NCBI GenBank assembly: GCA_022414725.1
Contig: CM039462.1
Span: 31,240,985 to 31,304,984, forward strand
Direction of reading: 5' to 3'
DNA from: Microglena sp. YARC
Lineage: Eukaryota > Chlorophyta > Chlorophyceae > Chlamydomonadales > Chlamydomonadaceae
Length of the DNA: 64,000 nt
Shown here: positions 21,659-32,079 of the stretch, piece by piece
How positions within the stretch are numbered: the stretch's first letter is position 1
Layout: each line of letters begins with the position of its first letter
Program-made: the position numbers and the translations under genes
Notes under the pieces: model-generated
What the model saw: the letters and a program-made list of their open reading frames with translations, nothing else
What the model was told of the DNA's origin: nothing
The model's database searches: none

Positions 21659-24600
21659 TATGGATATGGGCCGGATATGGGTTATGCATATGGATTATAT
21701 GTATAGGTTATGGATATGGGTTATTCATATGGGCTATATATATACACCCCAGGCCGGCCCAGCAATCCACACCACTCCCCACACCACTCCCCACTCCACT
21801 CCCCACACCACTACCCACATCACTCCACTGCACACTTCACTCCCCACACCACTCCCCACACCACTCCACTCCCCAAACCACTCCCCACTCCGTACCACTA
21901 CACACACCACTCCACTCCCCTCACCACTCCCCACACCACAACCCACTTGTTTACTGTGAAGGAGTACGATGCATGGACAGAGGAGGGTGTGCTGGAGTAC
22001 TACTGGGGGGATCACATCCACTTGGGCTACTACTCTGATGCGGAAAGGGCTCTGGGCTACACAAAGAAGGACTTCAAGGTGAATATTTGCTGCTTGTATG
22101 CTTCTTTCACTGTACTGCTTGTATGCTCCTTTCACTGTACTGCTTGTATGCTCCTTTCACTGTACCGCTTGTATGCTCCTTTCGTTGTACTGCTTGTATG
22201 CTCATGTAACTATACTGCTTGTATGCACCTTTCACTGTACTGCTTGTATGCTCCTTTCACTGTACTGCTTGTATGCTCCTTTCACTGTACTGCTTGTATT
22301 CACCTTTCACTGTACTGCTTGTATGCTCCTTTCACTGTACCGCTTGTATGCTCCTTTCGTTGTACTGCTTGTATGCTCCTGTAACTGTACTGCTTGTATG
22401 CTCCTTTCACTGTACTGCTTGTATGCTCCTTTCACTGTACTGCTTGTATGCTCCTTTCACTGTACTGCTTGTATTCACCTTTCACTGTATTGCTTGTATG
22501 CTCCTTTCACTGTACCGCTTGTATTCACCTTTCACTGTAATGCTTGTATGCTCCTTTCTCTGTACCGCTTGTATGCTCCTTTCGTTGTACTGCTTTTATG
22601 CTCCTGTAACTGTACTGCTTGTATGCAACTTTCACTGTACTGCTTGTATGCAACTTTCACTGTACTGCGTGTATGCTCCTTTCATTGTACTGCTTGTATG
22701 CTCCTTTCACTGTACTGCTTGTATGCTTCTTTCACTGTACTGCTTGTATTCACCTTTCACTGTATTGCGTGTATGCTCTTTTCACTGTACCGCTTGTATT
22801 TACCTTTCTCTGTATTGCTTGTATGCTCCTTTCACTGTACTGCTTGTATGCTCCTTTCGTTGTACTGCTTTTATGCTCCTGTAACTGTACTGCTTGTATG
22901 CTCCTTTCACTGTACTGCTTGTATGCTCCTTTCACTGTACTGCTTGTATGCTTCTTTCAATGTTCTGCTTGTATGCTTCTTTCACTGTACTGCTTGTATG
23001 CTCCTTTCACTGTACTGCTTGTATGCTACTTCCACTGTACTGCTTGTATGCTCCTTTCACTGTACTGCTTGTATGCTCCTTTCACTGTACCGCTAGTATG
23101 CTCCTTTCACTGTACTGCGTGTATGCTCCTTCCACTGTACTGCTTGTATGCTCCTTTCATTGTACTGCTTGTATGCTCCTTTCACTGTACTGCTTGTTTT
23201 ATACTTTTACTGCACTGCTTGTACTCACTAGCACTACCCACTCTCCAGGGTGCCGGCACAAAGCCTTGGTTTGATAAAACATTCAAACTGGAGAAAAATG
23301 TAGCCACAATTTCCGTGCGATGAAACTGGTGAAATCTGTACGCTTTCCGTGCAATGAAACTGGAGAAAAACGTAGCCACAATTTCCATGCGATGCAACTG
23401 GAGAAAACTGTACGATTTCCGTGCGATGCAACTGTAAAAAACTGTTCGCTTTCCGTGCGATGAAACTGGAGAAAAATGTAGCTACAATTTCCATGCGATG
23501 AAACTGGAGAAAACTATACGCTTTCCGTGCGATGAAACTGGAGGAAAATGTAGCTACAATTTCCATATTGCATCCTTGATCGCTTTTCCCCTTACGTTGT
23601 TCTATTTATAATCCGACTATAAAAAGCTATAAAAACGCTGTCCTTGGAAGAGGCCTCAAACCACAAAGCTAGAATAAACCCACTTTAGGATTTGAAAAAA
23701 ATCCCTGATCTGTGGCTCTACAATTTCTGTCTTGCATCCTTGATCGCTTTTTCCCTTCCGTCGTTCTAGTTCTAATCCGGCTATAAAAAGCTATACAATT
23801 GCTGTCCCTGGTTGAGGCCTGAAACCACAAAGCTAAAATAAACCCACTTTAAGATTTGAAAACAAATCCCTGATCTGTGGCTCTATAATTTGAAGGTCGC
23901 CAAGTTGGACTTTGTCGATGAGATGTTGAGGTTCAGTGGGTCAACAGCTCCCACCTCTAGATCTGATCCCCACTTCACTCCCCACACCACTCCCCACACC
24001 ATTCCCCACACCATTCCACTCCCCACTCTAGTTCTAATCCATGGCTCTACAATTTCAAGGTTGCTAAGTTGGACTTCGTCGATGAGATGTTGAGGTTCAG
24101 TGAGTCAACAGTTCCCACCTCTGTCCTGAATGAGGCCTAAAACCACAAAGCTAGAATAAACCCACTTTAAGATTTGAAAAAACATCCCTGATCTGTGGCT
24201 CTTTAATTTGAAGGTCGCCAAGTTGGACTTTGTCGATGAGATGTTGAGGTTCAGTGGGTCAACAGCTCCCACCTCTAGTTCTAATCACCACTTCACTCCC
24301 CACACCACTCCCACACCACTCCCCACACCATTCCACTCCCCACTCCACTCCCCACTCTAGTTCTAATCCATGGCTCTACAATTTCAAGGTTGCCAAGTTG
24401 GACTTCGTCGATGAGATGTTGAGGTTCAGTGGGTCAACAGCTCCCACCTCTGTCCTGGATGTGGGCTGTGGCTTCGGTGGGTCCAGTCGGCACCTTGCTT
24501 CCCTCTTCCCTTCCGCACAAGTCGAAGGTATGAAATGTGATGCGAATGTGATGCATGATCACGTCATGTAATCAAATGTGATGCATCATGAAGGTTTGAA

Positions 24601-25153
24601 ATGTGATTGTGATTGTTGGGTGGTTATTAGACCATGCCACCTGTCCTGGATGTGGACTGTGGCTTCGGTGGGTCCAGTCGGCACCTTGCTTCCCTCTTCC
24701 CTTATGCTCAAGTCGAAGGTTTGAAATGTGATTGTGATTGTTGGGTGGTCATTAGACCATGCTATGGGGGTTCCGCTATAGTCACATTTATATATGCATG
24801 GATATAGATGCTGGATGTGGACTGTGACTTTGGAGATTCCAGCCGGCACCTTGCCTCCCGCTTTCCTTATGCTCAAGCCGAAGGTATGAAATGTAGGGAC
24901 CGGCATATCATATGATATCATACAAAATGCATCATATGATATTGTACATACATGGTAAGTTAATCCTAGCCGGCACCTTGCCTTCCTCTTCCCTTTCGCT
25001 CAAGTTAAAGGCATGAAACGTGATGTAAGACAGGAGGTGTCGAGGCCTGCAAAAACTTCATTCTCCCGATTGATTTTTTCCGATAATCGGGCTGTAATCG
25101 CATGTATCATTGCGATATTATGAGACATTTTTCAGGTCATTCTGAGTACCTCA

Positions 25154-25188
<35 letters not shown>

Positions 25189-28100
25189 CAGCCCCTCCTC
25201 AGGTTGTTTTCTAACTTTTACTCAGACCTCCAAATGACATTTTGAGACCACCCTTGAGTAGGCGGTGGTAAGGGCAGTCCATTGGCACCACTTGGGACCT
25301 TGTGCAATAAGTATCTACCCCTTGGGTGGGTGAATGCAATAAGTATCTACTCCTTGGGTGGGTGGGTGAATGGGGTCAGCCTTCCTCAGTTTTTTTCTAA
25401 CTTTTTACTCAGACCTCCAAATGACATTCTGAGACCACCCATGAGTAGACCTTGGCAAGAGCAGTCCGTTGGCACCACTTTGGACCTTATGCAATAAGTA
25501 TCTACCCCTTGGGTGGGTGGGTGGGTGGGTTGTTGGGTGAATGGGGTTGAAAAACTGAATTTTGACTATCAGACAATCCTTGTGTGGGAATTCCGAGGAT
25601 GCCATTATGTGCGCCATACCGTAACCCCCACAATCCATATCTAAGTTTTTCAAAAAGGGGGTATTTCGATTTAAATGGGGGGGGGGGGGGGGGGGGGTCA
25701 GCCCCCCTCAGGCTTTTTAGGGATAGGTGTCCCCCCTTTTTTCTTTTTTATACTCCCGTGTAAGAACTATAAAAATACAAATAGGGTTGTCAAATTGAAG
25801 CTATGTTATGAGTTAATTTTCAGGTATTCTGAGCGCCTCATTTGGGAGTGCGGTGGGGTGGGGTTAGCCCTCCTCAGATGTATTAGGTGTGTGCGTAGGG
25901 GGGGGGGGGGGGGGGATTTTTTTTTCTCCTCCACACATACTGACATACCCCCTCTCCACACTCTCCACACATCCCCATGCCAGGTGTCATGCTATCAGCC
26001 AAGCAAGTGGAGAGAGTAACAGAGGCCCCTCTCCACACATACCACACATACCTAGGGAAAGGTTAATTTAGTTAATATTAGTGAATGAATAATATTAGTG
26101 AATGTTACTTAATTTTAGACGGACAGGCCGTCTCACCTGAATTTTGAATTTATTTGAAAAACTAATATAATTGTGACGCTATAATAATATTAGTTAATAT
26201 TAGTTTTTAAAACACTAATATTAGTTGCTGTTACGCATACCCCCTCTCCACACATACCCCCTCCCCACGCCTACTCCACGCACACCCCATGCCAGGTGTC
26301 ACGCTGTCAACCAAGCAAGTGGAGAGAGGAGCAGAGCTTGCAAAAGAGCGTGGCTTGGATAATGTGACGTTCAAAGTGATGGACGCCTTGGATATGGAGT
26401 ACCCTGACAATTCATTTGATCTTGTCTGGGCTTGCGAGTCTGGCGAACACATGCCTGACAAGAAAAAGTGAGCTATGTCCGGCTATATGAATAAAAAAGT
26501 GGAGATAGATAAAGATAAAAACAAAAATAAGCTGTTATGTATCTAGAGATAGGGGGCAGCAGTGATTGTTTTTAGGATTCGGGCCTAAACTAAAATAATC
26601 AGTCTGCGCGATTCCCAGGTCTGGGGTTTGAGATGTAAACAGTAATAATCAGTCTGCGCTATAAGGCAGGTGAGGGGGCAGTTAAGAAGTTTGGGGGGGG
26701 GGGGTAGGGTTTAGGGTTATGGGTCATGTGACCACATGCCTGACAAGGAAAATGAGATATAATGCAGGGGGCAGTTCTGAAGGTTTTTCAGATACCCAAG
26801 TCGAAAGTTTGTTTCTTATGTCTCATTCCCACCTCCACATCCACATCCACATCCACATCCACCTCACCTCCACCTCACCTCACCTCCACCTCCACCTCCA
26901 CCTCAGCTTACCTCAAACTAAACTCCACCTCAACCTGAGCAAGGTATGTGGAGGAGATGGTCCGTGTCTTGAAGCCTGGCGGGACCCTGGTGATTGCAGT
27001 TACCAGAGGTGTATATATTTATGATTTATCATTTATCATGTATGATGCATACGATATATGATGAGCATTTTACTCATAAAAGGCCTCCACCTCACTCCCC
27101 ACCTCACCCTCCACCTGAGTCAGGTAAGTGGAGGAGATGTTCCGTGTCTTGAAGCCTGGCGGGACCCTGGTGATAGCTTGCTGGCGCCAGAGGTGTATAT
27201 ATTTATGATTGATTGCGCATACCGTATGATATATAGTTATGATATATGATGAGCAGGGTACTCATAAAATACCTCCACCTCACCTCCACCTCACCTCCAC
27301 CTCACCTCCACCTCACCTAACCCTCCACCTCCACCTCCACCTCACCCTCACCCTCCACCTCACTCTCCACCTTACCTCCACCTCCACCTCCACCTCATCC
27401 TCCACCTCACTCTACACCTTACCTCCACCTCCACCTCCACCTCCACCTCACCCTGCACTTCCTCCATCTCCACCTCACCCTGCACCCCATCTCCACCTCA
27501 CCCTCACCTCCACCTCCGTCTCCACCTCCACCTCCACCTCACCTCCACCTCACCTCCGCCTCACCTCCACCTCCACCTCCACCTCCACCTCCACCTGACC
27601 CCAACCTGAGCCAGGTATGTGGAGGAGATGGCCCGTGTCTTGAAGCCTGGCGGGACCCTGGTGATCGCCTGCTGGTGCCAGAGGTGTATATATTTGTTTA
27701 TTTGTAGAGGAAGGTGGTCATAACATATCTCCACCTCCTCCTCACCTCACCTTCAACTAAACTCCACCTCAACCTCACCTCAACCTCACCTCAACCTCCA
27801 CCTGACCTCCACCGGACCCAGGTATGTGGAGGAGATGGTCCGCGTCTTGAAGCCTGGCGTGACCTTGGTGATTGCGTGCTGGTGTCAGAGGTGTATATAT
27901 TTATGATTGATTATGCATACAATATATATTTATGATATATGATGAGCAGGGTACTCATAAAATGCATCCACCTCACCTCAACCTCACCTCAACCGGACCC
28001 AGGTATGTGGAGGAGATGGTCCGTGTCTTGAAGCCTGGCGGGACCCTGGTGATTGCTTGCTGGTGTCAGAGGGATGACCCCCCCGAGAGGCCATTCAGCC

Positions 28101-28941
28101 CTGAGGAGATTGCAGAGCTGCAATTCTTGTACGATGAGTGGGCACATCCGTACTTCATCTCCATTGAGGAATTCGAGAGACTGATGAACGTGGGGTGGGG
28201 GTGTGGGGGGTGGGGTGTATGTGGGTGGGTTGGGTGGGTAGATGGGTGGGTGGGGTGTGGGAGGGGGTGTTTGTACGATGAGTGGGCACATCCTTACTTC
28301 ATCTCTATTGAGGAATTCGAAAGACTGATGAACGTGGGTATGGGTGTGTGGGTATGGGTGGGGGTGGGGTGGGTGGGTCGGGTGGGGTAGATGGGTGGGT
28401 GGGGTGTTGAAGGGGTGTTTGTACGATGAGTGGTCACATCCTTACTTCATCTCTATTGAGGAATTCGAGAGACTGATGAACGTGGGTATGGGTGTGTGGG
28501 TGGAGGGTGTGGATGTGTGTGTGTGTGTGAGGGTGGGTGGGTGGGGTGGGTGGATGGGTGTGTGTGTGTGTGAGGGTGGGTGGGGTGGGTGGATGGGTGT
28601 GTGGGGTGTGTGAGTGTGTGTATGTGTGTGTATGATGAGTGCGCGCATCCGAACTTCATCTATATTGAGGAATTCGAGAGACTGATGAACGTGGGTGTGG
28701 GGTGTGGGTGGGTGGGCAGGGGGGGGGGGGGGGGGTATGATAAATGGGCAAATCCCTACTTCATCTGTATTGAGGATTTCGAAGAGGCTGATGATCGTGT
28801 TTTTTGTGGTGTGTGTGTGTGTGTGGGGGGGGGGGGGGAGGGGGGGTAGGTGTGTGTGGGTACGATGAGTGGGTGCATCCCTACTTCATCTCAATTGAGG
28901 AATTTGAAAGACTGATGAACGTGGTGGGGGTGGGGGTCAGT

Positions 28942-28972
<31 letters not shown>

Positions 28973-30288
28973 TATGATGAGTGGCGCCGCATCCCTACTT
29001 CATCTGTATTGAAGAATTCGAGAGACTGATGAAAGTGGGTGTGTGGGTAGAGGTGTGGGTGGATGGGTGGGTGGGTGGGTGGGTGGGTGGGGGGGGGGGG
29101 GGGGTAGTATGATGAGTAGGCGCATCCCTACTTCATCTATATTTGAAGAATTCAAGAGACTGATGAACGTGTGTTTGTGTGTGTGTGGGGGGGGTCGTAT
29201 TGATGAGTGGGCCGCATCCCTACTTCATCTATATTGAAGAATTCAAGAGACTGATGAACGTGTGTGGGTGGGTGGGTGGGGGGTGGGTGGGGGGGGTCGT
29301 ATGATGAGTGGCGCATCCCCACTTCATCTATATTGAGGAATTCGAGAGACTGATGAACGTGTGTGTGTGTGGGGGGGGGGGGGGGGGGGGGGGGGGTCGT
29401 ATGATGAGTGGGCGCATCCCTACTTCATCTTTATTGAGGAATTTGAGAGACTGATGATCCTACTCTTTTGTAGGAGTGGCAACGTCATTTAAACTGAATC
29501 CTCGGTGTCGCTGTTTTGTGTCGGGAGACCCACCTCCTGGGGTGAAATTCCTTTCACAGCTTAAACAAGTCCTATGCAGCGTCGCAAGCGCTGCGGAAAC
29601 TTGGCGGAGTGTGTTGGCAACGGAACGACACATGGCGACGGACTGGAGCTGACTGACAGTTGGCTGACGTGTCAGGCTCCAATGTTTCGGTCAGTCGGTC
29701 GGTCGGTCGGTCGGTCGGTCGGTCGGACAAATGGGTAACCCTGGGGGCTCCTGCCTCCTTGAAGAGGGGGGCTCCGCCAAAAAAACCAACCACCTGATTG
29801 TTGCCTTCCTCTTCGTGCAGGGCACAGGCGTAATGGAAAGTGTTTCGTCTAAGGACTGGACAAAAAAATAAAACTGATTGTTGCCTTCCTCTTCGTGCAG
29901 GGCACTGGCAGAATAGAAAGTGTTTCGTCTAAGGACTGGACTAAAAAATAAAACTGATTGTTGCCTTCCTCTTCGTGCAGGGCACAGGCAGAATAGAAAG
30001 TGTTTCGTCTAAGGACTGGAGTAAAAAATAAAACTGATTGTTGCCTTCCTCTTCGTGCAGGGCACTGGCGTAATGGAAAGTGTTTCGTCTGAGGACTGGA
30101 CCTCTCAGACACTGCCTAGCTGGCGACACTCCGTATTGGTTGGAGTGTGGGATCCCTGGATTGTCATCAGCAAGCCTAAGGTCTGGTACAAGACTGTCCG
30201 AGAAATAGTGACCCTAGAGCGCATGCATCAAGCCTTTGACTCAGGTCTGATGCAGTATGGTCTCATGGTGGGCACGAAGTCCACATAG
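18527..30288 (+). CDS. Gamma-tocopherol methyltransferase-like SAM-dependent enzyme, plastid type
   Basis: It has six exons: 18527-18862, 21962-22078, 24389-24527, 26296-26467, 28003-28189 and 30061-30288, for 392 aa, with all phases consistent. Residues 1-90 look like a transit peptide with a hydrophobic segment. EYDAWTEEG...YYWGDHIHLGYY opens the enzyme. SAM motif I is VLDVGCGFGG (173-182). FDLVWACESGEHMPDK (238-253) and VLKPGGTLVIACWCQRD (263-279) are motifs II and III. The layout matches VTE4-type tocopherol methyltransferases, which methylate gamma- to alpha-tocopherol, but related algal enzymes may use other substrates. The start codon is the first in frame and is uncertain. Introns of 1.5-3.1 kb hold multiple copies of the exon edges, and the exon after 28003 could be chosen from several near-identical copies. 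Confidence 0.85.
18898..19010 (+). mobile_element. Truncated copy of the 380-4372 retroelement, 3' end only
   Basis: The segment CTAGTTCCGGCTTACGC...GTGGTGTCC and the TTTCAATTTCAAT tail match the element's last 120 bp or so. Direct repeats AGAAGTTGGATGAGAC (18882-18897) and AGAAGTTGGATGGAGAC (about 19012-19028) flank it. It lies in methyltransferase intron 1. Confidence 0.6.
19286..19488. repeat. Dispersed family E copy (GGCGGAGCCCCC...ACACACTCCGCC)
   Basis: About 200 bp, beginning with TTTTTTTTGGCGGAGCCCCC. It contains CCGACCGACCG and GACACGTCAGCCAACTG. Inverted relatives are at 29570-29790 and 43122-43303. Confidence 0.6.
19496..19637. repeat. Dispersed family B copy
   Basis: It runs from CACTGTAGCACAAACTCAGG to CCCAGGCCTGTAAC and includes GGTTCAGTTCATCAGTG and GCAAGTCCCTTTAGCC. 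Confidence 0.6.
19690..20579. repeat. Minisatellite, GTGCATATGTGGGTTATGTA unit
   Basis: It consists of imperfect 25-36-bp units of GTGCATATGTGGGTTATGTA(TGTAAATGGG). It continues at 21353-21575 on the far side of an inserted transposon. The ORFs it creates are not genes. Confidence 0.85.
20588..21344. mobile_element. hAT-like element inserted into the minisatellite
   Basis: The ends TAGGGTTGGGCCG and CTTCCCAACCCTA form a 10-bp terminal inverted repeat. The flanks are CGTATGTG (20580-20587) and CATATGTG (21345-21352), an 8-bp duplication with one mismatch, though the target is itself repetitive. ATACGTTTA-type motifs crowd both subterminal regions, as transposase-binding sites do in hAT elements. 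It carries no transposase ORF. Confidence 0.6.
21353..21760. repeat. Minisatellite continuation and TA microsatellite
   Basis: The GTGCATATGTGGGTTATGTA repeat resumes. At 21615-21653 is a TA run, then TATGGATATGGG repeats. Positions 21765-21955 become CCACACCACTCCCC repeats ahead of exon 2 of the methyltransferase. Confidence 0.75.
22096..23215. repeat. 25-bp VNTR in methyltransferase intron 2
   Basis: About 45 copies of TGCTTGTATGCTCCTTTCAC followed by TGTAC begin within 20 bp of the exon-2 donor. Because 25 is not a multiple of 3, all three frames stay open and give long false ORFs. Confidence 0.9.
23285..23575. repeat. Tandem TTCCGTGCGATGAAACTGGA repeats
   Basis: Eight or so copies of a 40-60-bp unit occur (CCGTGCGATGAAACTGGAGA with AAAATGTAGC). 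Positions 23580-23890 then hold two copies of a sequence with GGCCTCAAACCACAAAGCTA that recurs at 40370-40480. Confidence 0.7.
23889..24280 (+). repeat. Acceptor-side echoes of methyltransferase exon 3 (three)
   Basis: Copies of AAGGTCGCCAAGTTGGACTT and the following 50 bp lie at about 23892, 24058 and 24212. The intact exon is at 24389. Each copy is preceded by CTGTGGCTCTA/ATGGCTCTA text, so intron and exon edge are copied together. Confidence 0.8.
24637..25014 (+). repeat. Donor-side echoes of methyltransferase exon 3 (three)
   Basis: Copies of the exon end (GGCACCTTGCTTCCCTCTTC through GTCGAAGGT) lie at about 24640-24722, 24808-24887 and 24966-25014. They grow more divergent with distance from the exon. 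Confidence 0.8.
25040..26010. repeat. Intron 3 G-run repeats and an exon-4 echo
   Basis: Diverged copies of a block with CTCAGACCTCCAAATGACAT and AATAAGTATCTACCCCTTGG occur at about 25200-25350 and 25380-25550. They are separated by G runs (25158-25187, 25678-25697, 25898-25914). At 25975-26015 is a partial copy of the exon-4 start (CCAGGTGTCATGCTATCAG). Confidence 0.65.
26941..27895 (+). repeat. Four cassette-like echoes of methyltransferase exon 5
   Basis: Copies start at 26944, 27124, 27616 and about 27822. Each runs from an acceptor AG through TATGTGGAGGAGATG and CTTGAAGCCTGGCG to CCAGAG or TCAGAG followed by GTGTAT, a usable donor. The unit between the sites is about 69 nt in the complete copies. 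Between them lie TATATATTTATGATT text and CCTCCACCTCACC arrays. Confidence 0.85.
28265..29456 (+). repeat. Ten donor-side echoes of methyltransferase exon 5
   Basis: Each 55-60-bp copy holds TACGATGAGTGGGC...TTCATCT...GAGGAATTCGAGAGACTG and ATGAACGTG. Copies lie at about 28272, 28420, 28629, 28735, 28860, 28974, 29108, 29197, 29300 and 29400. G/T-rich spacers with G runs separate them. Most keep the donor GT. Confidence 0.85.
29455..29790. repeat. Family F and family E copies
   Basis: Positions 29455-29570 are family F (CTTTTGTAGGAGTGGC, ACTGAATCCTCGGTG, GAGACCCACCTCCTGGGG). It recurs at 30428, 35346, 36583 and 43495. Positions 29570-29790 are an inverted family E copy with a (GGTC)n run at 29692-29726. 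Confidence 0.6.
29800..30060 (+). repeat. Three acceptor-side echoes of methyltransferase exon 6
   Basis: CTTCGTGCAGGGCACAGGCG and about 40 bp of exon text (AAAGTGTTTCGTCTAAGGAC) occur in three near-identical 80-bp units, ending in ACTAAAAAATAAAACTG. The intact exon follows at 30061. Confidence 0.85.
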
Positions 30289-30620
30289 GTCTGATGCAGT
30301 ATGGTCTCATGTTGGGCACGAAGTCCACATAGGTCTGATGCAGTACGGTCTCATGGTGGGCACGAAGTCCACATGGGTCTGATGCAGTACGGTCTCATGG
30401 TGGGCACGAAGTCCACATAGGTCTGCCTTCCTGTCTAAATCCTAGGTGGCGCTGGTTTTTGTACGGGGTTCCAGTGTCCAACCCCCTGGGGCTGAAATAC
30501 TTTCAATACAAAATAAAAATAAATATGGGACCCCAGAGCGCATGCATCAAGCATTTGACGACTTGCAGTACAGTCTCATGGAGGGTTGTGAAGTACACAT
30601 AGGGGACCCTATAGCGCAAG
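30289..30620 (+). repeat. Echoes of the methyltransferase stop-codon region
   Basis: Three copies of GGTCTGATGCAGTATGGTCT through CCACATAG (to 30424) follow the true stop. After a family F insertion (30428-30512) comes a more diverged copy of GAGCGCATGCATCAAGC...TCTCATGGAG at 30535-30605. They are probably in the 3' UTR or beyond. Confidence 0.8.
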
Positions 30621-30661
30621 CATCATGCATTTTACTCTGGGATCATGCTGTGGGTTGGCAC

Positions 30662-31015
30662 CAGGGTTGTTAAGGAGGACCCCCAGCTCTGTGTCCTGCG
30701 ACGCAACCAACTGGACAGCCTGCGTCCTGTGACGCAACCGACCCCCAACCGACCCATAGCCTGTGTCCTGCGACGCAACCAACCCACTGAAGCTGCGTCC
30801 GCGACGCAACGGACCCTCCTCACATTTCGTCCTGCGACGCAAGGGACCCTTCAACGTCGCGCCTGCGACGGAGGACACAGCGTCCTGAACAACCCTGGCA
30901 CTCACCCATAATTTTGATTGTCACATGGTACAGGGGGGTGCGTCGCAGGACGCAGGCTATACAATTGGTTGCGTCGCAGGCAGCAGAGTCGGGGGTTCCT
31001 CCTGAAGCACCCTGG
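30662..31015. mobile_element. hAT-type MITEs with GACGCA modules (two)
   Basis: Positions 30662-30897 run from CAGGGTTGTTAAGGAGGACC to GTCCTGAACAACCCTG, with five TGCGTCC/GACGCAA modules; flanking duplication is weak (GCAC shared). Positions 30935-31015 are the right half of a relative ending TCCTCCTGAAGCACCCTGG. They belong to the family at 5863-6665. Confidence 0.65.
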
Positions 31016-31296
31016 TGGATGGGTGCAAGCAATATTAGCAAACAGGGGCACTGCGTGACGTTCCAGGTGGTATCCCAATGCATGCTAAGTTCTCGTAGGT
31101 GTGGGTCACATGCTGGGAGGTTGTTGGTGTGGATGCATTGGTGGGGTGTGGGTGGGGTGTGGCTGGGTGTGGGGAGGTAGTTCTGGTGGTGGACCTACGC
31201 AGGTGTGGGTCACGGGCTGGGAAGTGGGGGGTACGAGGTTAGGCTGATGGGCCCATAACCTGTTGATGATGAATAGATGGTAGCAGAGAAAGAAAG

Positions 31297-31505
31297 GTAA
31301 TGATAACGCCTGGTGGGGCGTGGTGTTAAGGGAGCCCGTCGTACGCGGGTAGGGAGCGGACTCTTACCTCAACTAGACAAGCTACCATCGCGGTTGACGA
31401 CGACCTGCAACGCCAAGAGCGACCGAAGGGGGAGTCGAACCCCCGACTCTTCGTTCCTTAGCAATCTGGTCTACCACTAGACCATTGTAATCGCTAAAGA
31501 GGCTG
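31297..31505 (-). mobile_element. tRNA-derived SINE, copy 1
   Basis: Read from 31505 down, a tRNA-like head has an A box (TGGTCTAGTGG), a perfect T-arm with B box (GGGGGTTCGACTCCCCC) and a partial acceptor stem. A body follows with GTCAACCGCGATGGTAGCTT, then CCACGCCCCACCAGGCGTTA and a short ATCATTACC end. It is the best preserved of about seven copies in the window. Confidence 0.75.
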
Positions 31506-31591
31506 AAAGAAAGAAAGAGATTTACATGGTGGACTGAAGTGAGGCGGGACTGCCGCTAGTTGGCAATTGAGTGATAGATAGATAGATAGTT

Positions 31592-31742
31592 GTTACAGTC
31601 CAGGGTTGACTTTAGGGACCAAATTGGCTACAGGGACTAGCCAAACCATGACAGGAGGTGCTATAACGAAAAAGCACAGGTGAAATTAGCCCCAACCAAT
31701 CGTTTTCCAAACGGGGGGCCCTGTGTTCGTGCTACAGTGGAA
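31592..31742. repeat. Dispersed family B copy, inverted
   Basis: It contains TTACAGTCCAGGG, CAAATTGGCTAC, CAAACGGGGGGCCC and GTGCTACAGTG. A GATA run lies just before it at 31572-31589. Confidence 0.55.
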
Positions 31743-31898
31743 ATTGAGTGAACAAGGCACACGGCTGGGAAATCTGACACCCGTCCGCGGTACTGCTTAT
31801 CAGGTATCATACTGGGTCCCAGATTCACATATTAATACGTTAAACACGCATTTGTGCAGTTACATTGGTAGCTGGCATTCCACTTCGGTGCTGTTGGA

Positions 31899-32078
31899 CA
31901 AGAATCATACAGAGGGCTGCCGCAGGGCTAGAACTTGAACTTGAACTTGGTTACATAGCTTTAGCCAGCAATTTGGCTGCTCGCCGTCTTCGGCAGTAAA
32001 AAACAATTCCCGAGAATGTAAACGCGAACAAACATGTTTTGCGGGCACAAGAATCAGACGAAGAGCTGCCGCAGGGCT
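31899..32078. repeat. CAAGTT-tailed element flanked by a 31-bp duplication
   Basis: An inverted CAAGTT-tailed repeat (31930-32002) sits next to ACAAGAATCA...GCTGCCGCAGGGCT at 31899-31929. A near copy of that sequence is at 32047-32078. No coding potential is evident. Confidence 0.5.
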
Positions 32079-32079
32079 T

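Noticed and set aside
22098..23323. Long overlapping plus-strand ORFs (up to 332 codons) with YCLYAPFTVLL repeats
   Set aside because: They are translations of the 25-bp VNTR in methyltransferase intron 2 and are open in all three frames because the unit has no stop.
27239..27598. Thr/Pro/Leu-rich ORF (PPHLHLTST)
   Set aside because: It is an intronic CCTCCACCTCACC repeat between methyltransferase exon copies.
31425..31500. A genuine tRNA gene on the minus strand
   Set aside because: The T-arm and D-arm are good, but the acceptor stem is out of register and no clean anticodon arm forms. The same head is joined to a repeated body elsewhere, so it is a SINE.
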